Assembly (NCBI GenBank): GCA_937974415.1
Contig: CALJXB010000033.1
Location: forward strand, 1-7,205
DNA from: an uncultured Kiloniellales bacterium
GTDB taxonomy: Bacteria; Pseudomonadota; Alphaproteobacteria; Kiloniellales; JAKSDN01
Length of the DNA stretch: 7,205 nt
Reading direction: 5' to 3'
Below, one piece after another: positions 6,077 through 7,205 of this stretch. Positions within the stretch are counted from its first letter, which is position 1; each line of letters starts with the position of its first letter. The notes below the pieces were generated by a model. That model was not told where the DNA came from and did no database searches. It saw only the letters and a program-made list of their open reading frames with translations. The position numbers were made by a program, and so were the translations under genes.

Positions 6077-7205
6077 CTAGGCATGTGCGACGGCCGGCTC
6101 GGCCGCTTGTCGCTGATCTTGGCGCCGGTCCTCCCGGCGCCGCTTGACGATGTCCATGTAGTGGCGCTGGCGGCGTTTCAGCTCGGACTCGTTGTAGACC
6201 TCGGCGAACAGCCACCTGAGGCCGCATTCCAGCTCCTCGACCGTCATGTGGTTCGGCCGGAAGTTCACGTCGAACAGGGTGCAGCGGTCCCAGAAGCGGT
6301 CCTGGAGGAGGCGCTCCTGGGCCTTCAGGCGGCGATAGAGGGGCGTGCCTGGGAAGGGCGTCGGGACGGTAATCTGAACCTCCAGCAGCCGGGATTGGGC
6401 GACGAAGTCCCTCACCTGCTCGAAGACCTCCGGCGTGTGGCTGTCGAGGCCGACGATGAAGCAGCCGTTCACGGTCACGCCGCGGGATTGGATCCGCTCG
6501 ATGGCCTCGTGGTAGCGCGCGAAGTGCCGCTGTTTCCAGTTGCGCCGGTCGATGCGGTCCAACCCTGCCGCCGTGGGGCTCTCCAGGCCGATCAGGACTT
6601 GGCGGCAGCCGCTTTCCGCCAAGAGGTCGAGCAGTTCCTCGTCGTCGGCGATGGAGATATCGGTCTCGGTGAACCAATGCACCTCGAGGGGAGCCAAGGC
6701 CCTGAGGAATTTTTTGCCCCACTTGGCGTTGACGAAGGTGTTGTCGTCGGCCAGCTCGAAGAAGGCGGTCTCGGTGACCGCCTTGGCCCGCTCGATCTCG
6801 GCAATCGCCAGCTCGACCGGCTTCTGTTGGAAACGCGAGGTGATCCGCAGGCTGGCGGCGCAGAACTCGCAGTCGTGGGGGCAGCCGCGGGAGGTTTGCA
6901 CGGTGATGCGGTTGTAGGGGCGTCCCTGCAGCAGGTCGAAGCGGGGACTGGCGTAGTGCGGGGCTTCGAAAACGCCGGTCTTGAGGCCGATGTAGCGGGG
7001 TTGGAGCTCACCCCGGCGGAAGTCTTCCACCAGGCGCGGCCAGGCGCCCTCGGCGCCGTTGAGCACGATGCTGTCGGCGTGCTGGGCGGCTTCGTCGGGC
7101 ATCAGCGAGACATGCAGTCCGCCGAGCACCACAGGAATGCCGCCGGCCCGGTAGCGGTCGGCGAGCGCGTAGGCTTCGTCGATCATGGCCGTGAAGGAGG
7201 AGATG
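6077..7205 (-). CDS. B12-binding-type radical SAM protein (DUF4070-like C-terminus), 5'-partial
   Basis: This is a radical SAM enzyme whose [4Fe-4S] cluster ligands are Cys102, Cys106 and Cys109 in GCPHDCEFC, numbered from the ATG at 7186. That ATG is probably internal, because the frame continues to the window edge as ISSFTA before MIDEAYALADRYR, the usual wording inside B12-binding domains. Residues 1-55, with GGIPVVLGGLHVSLMPDE, look like the end of the cobalamin-binding fold; its start lies outside the window. The radical SAM barrel follows to about 280, with ELADDNTF, WFTETDIS, LIGLESP and CFIVGLDSHTPE. The C-terminal FRPNHMTVEELECGLRWLF resembles DUF4070, found in HpnP-like and related proteins. 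The tail is highly basic. Substrate is unknown; methylation or ring rearrangement of a lipid or pigment are family possibilities, not evidence. The gene converges on hbd with a 12-base gap. Confidence 0.88.
   Translation of the reverse strand, partial: ISSFTAMIDEAYALADRYRAGGIPVVLGGLHVSLMPDEAAQHADSIVLNGAEGAWPRLVEDFRRGELQPRYIGLKTGVFEAPHYASPRFDLLQGRPYNRITVQTSRGCPHDCEFCAASLRITSRFQQKPVELAIAEIERAKAVTETAFFELADDNTFVNAKWGKKFLRALAPLEVHWFTETDISIADDEELLDLLAESGCRQVLIGLESPTAAGLDRIDRRNWKQRHFARYHEAIERIQSRGVTVNGCFIVGLDSHTPEVFEQVRDFVAQSRLLEVQITVPTPFPGTPLYRRLKAQERLLQDRFWDRCTLFDVNFRPNHMTVEELECGLRWLFAEVYNESELKRRQRHYMDIVKRRREDRRQDQRQAAEPAVAHA
6121..6141 (-). repeat. Perfect 8-base-pair GC inverted repeat in the 3' end of the radical SAM gene
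   Basis: GGCGCCGG at 6121-6128 and CCGGCGCC at 6134-6141 form a perfect hairpin with a five-base loop. It lies inside the codons for the basic tail, about 45 bases before the stop, and also about 57 bases beyond the stop of convergent hbd. No T-run follows on either strand. It could slow or end convergent transcription, or it may simply reflect Arg-rich GC codons. Confidence 0.5.

Overview
This is a GC-rich (roughly two-thirds G+C) stretch of bacterial chromosome that looks alphaproteobacterial, most like the Rhodospirillales and relatives. The indicators are a MipZ-type division ATPase, a small bacterial HIG1-type twin-transmembrane protein, mitochondria-like group I electron transfer flavoprotein (ETF) subunits, and the order HIG1-type protein / cobalamin adenosyltransferase / etfB / etfA / 3-hydroxyacyl-CoA dehydrogenase, which I recall as common in that class. 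No phage, transposon, integron, CRISPR, tRNA or rRNA signal was seen. No gene-free gap exceeds about 200 bases.

Layout. (1) Positions 1-1411 (+) hold the 3' part of a gene whose product joins an N-terminal PAS-like domain to a complete C-terminal MipZ/ParA-family ATPase through an Ala/Gly/Pro-rich linker. The gene runs off the left edge. (2) Positions 1436-2248 (-) encode a class I SAM-dependent methyltransferase that resembles phosphoethanolamine/sterol-type methyltransferases; it converges on the first gene. (3) Positions 2392-6064 (+) hold five codirectional genes: a 65-residue HIG1-type membrane protein, a PduO-type cob(I)alamin adenosyltransferase, etfB, etfA and hbd. A near-consensus sigma-70 promoter precedes etfB, and a very stable GC hairpin lies between etfA and hbd. 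(4) Positions 6077-7205 (-) hold the 3' part of a radical SAM protein of the B12-binding/DUF4070 type. It converges on hbd with a 12-base gap and runs off the right edge.

How the genes fit together. The five-gene block is metabolic. Hbd oxidises 3-hydroxyacyl-CoA with NAD+. ETF collects electrons from acyl-CoA and related dehydrogenases for ETF:quinone oxidoreductase. The adenosyltransferase makes adenosylcobalamin, needed for example by methylmalonyl-CoA mutase. The HIG1-type protein belongs to a family tied to respiratory supercomplexes. Together they suggest aerobic acyl-CoA, hydroxybutyrate or propionate catabolism feeding the respiratory chain. The two edge genes and the methyltransferase appear to be separate units.

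The least ordinary item is the PAS-MipZ fusion. MipZ is normally a stand-alone protein of about 270 residues that positions FtsZ through a ParB-dependent gradient. An attached sensory-type domain would suggest that division-site placement responds to a signal. The rest of the window is mostly well-known housekeeping genes, and I see no convincing new multi-gene system.
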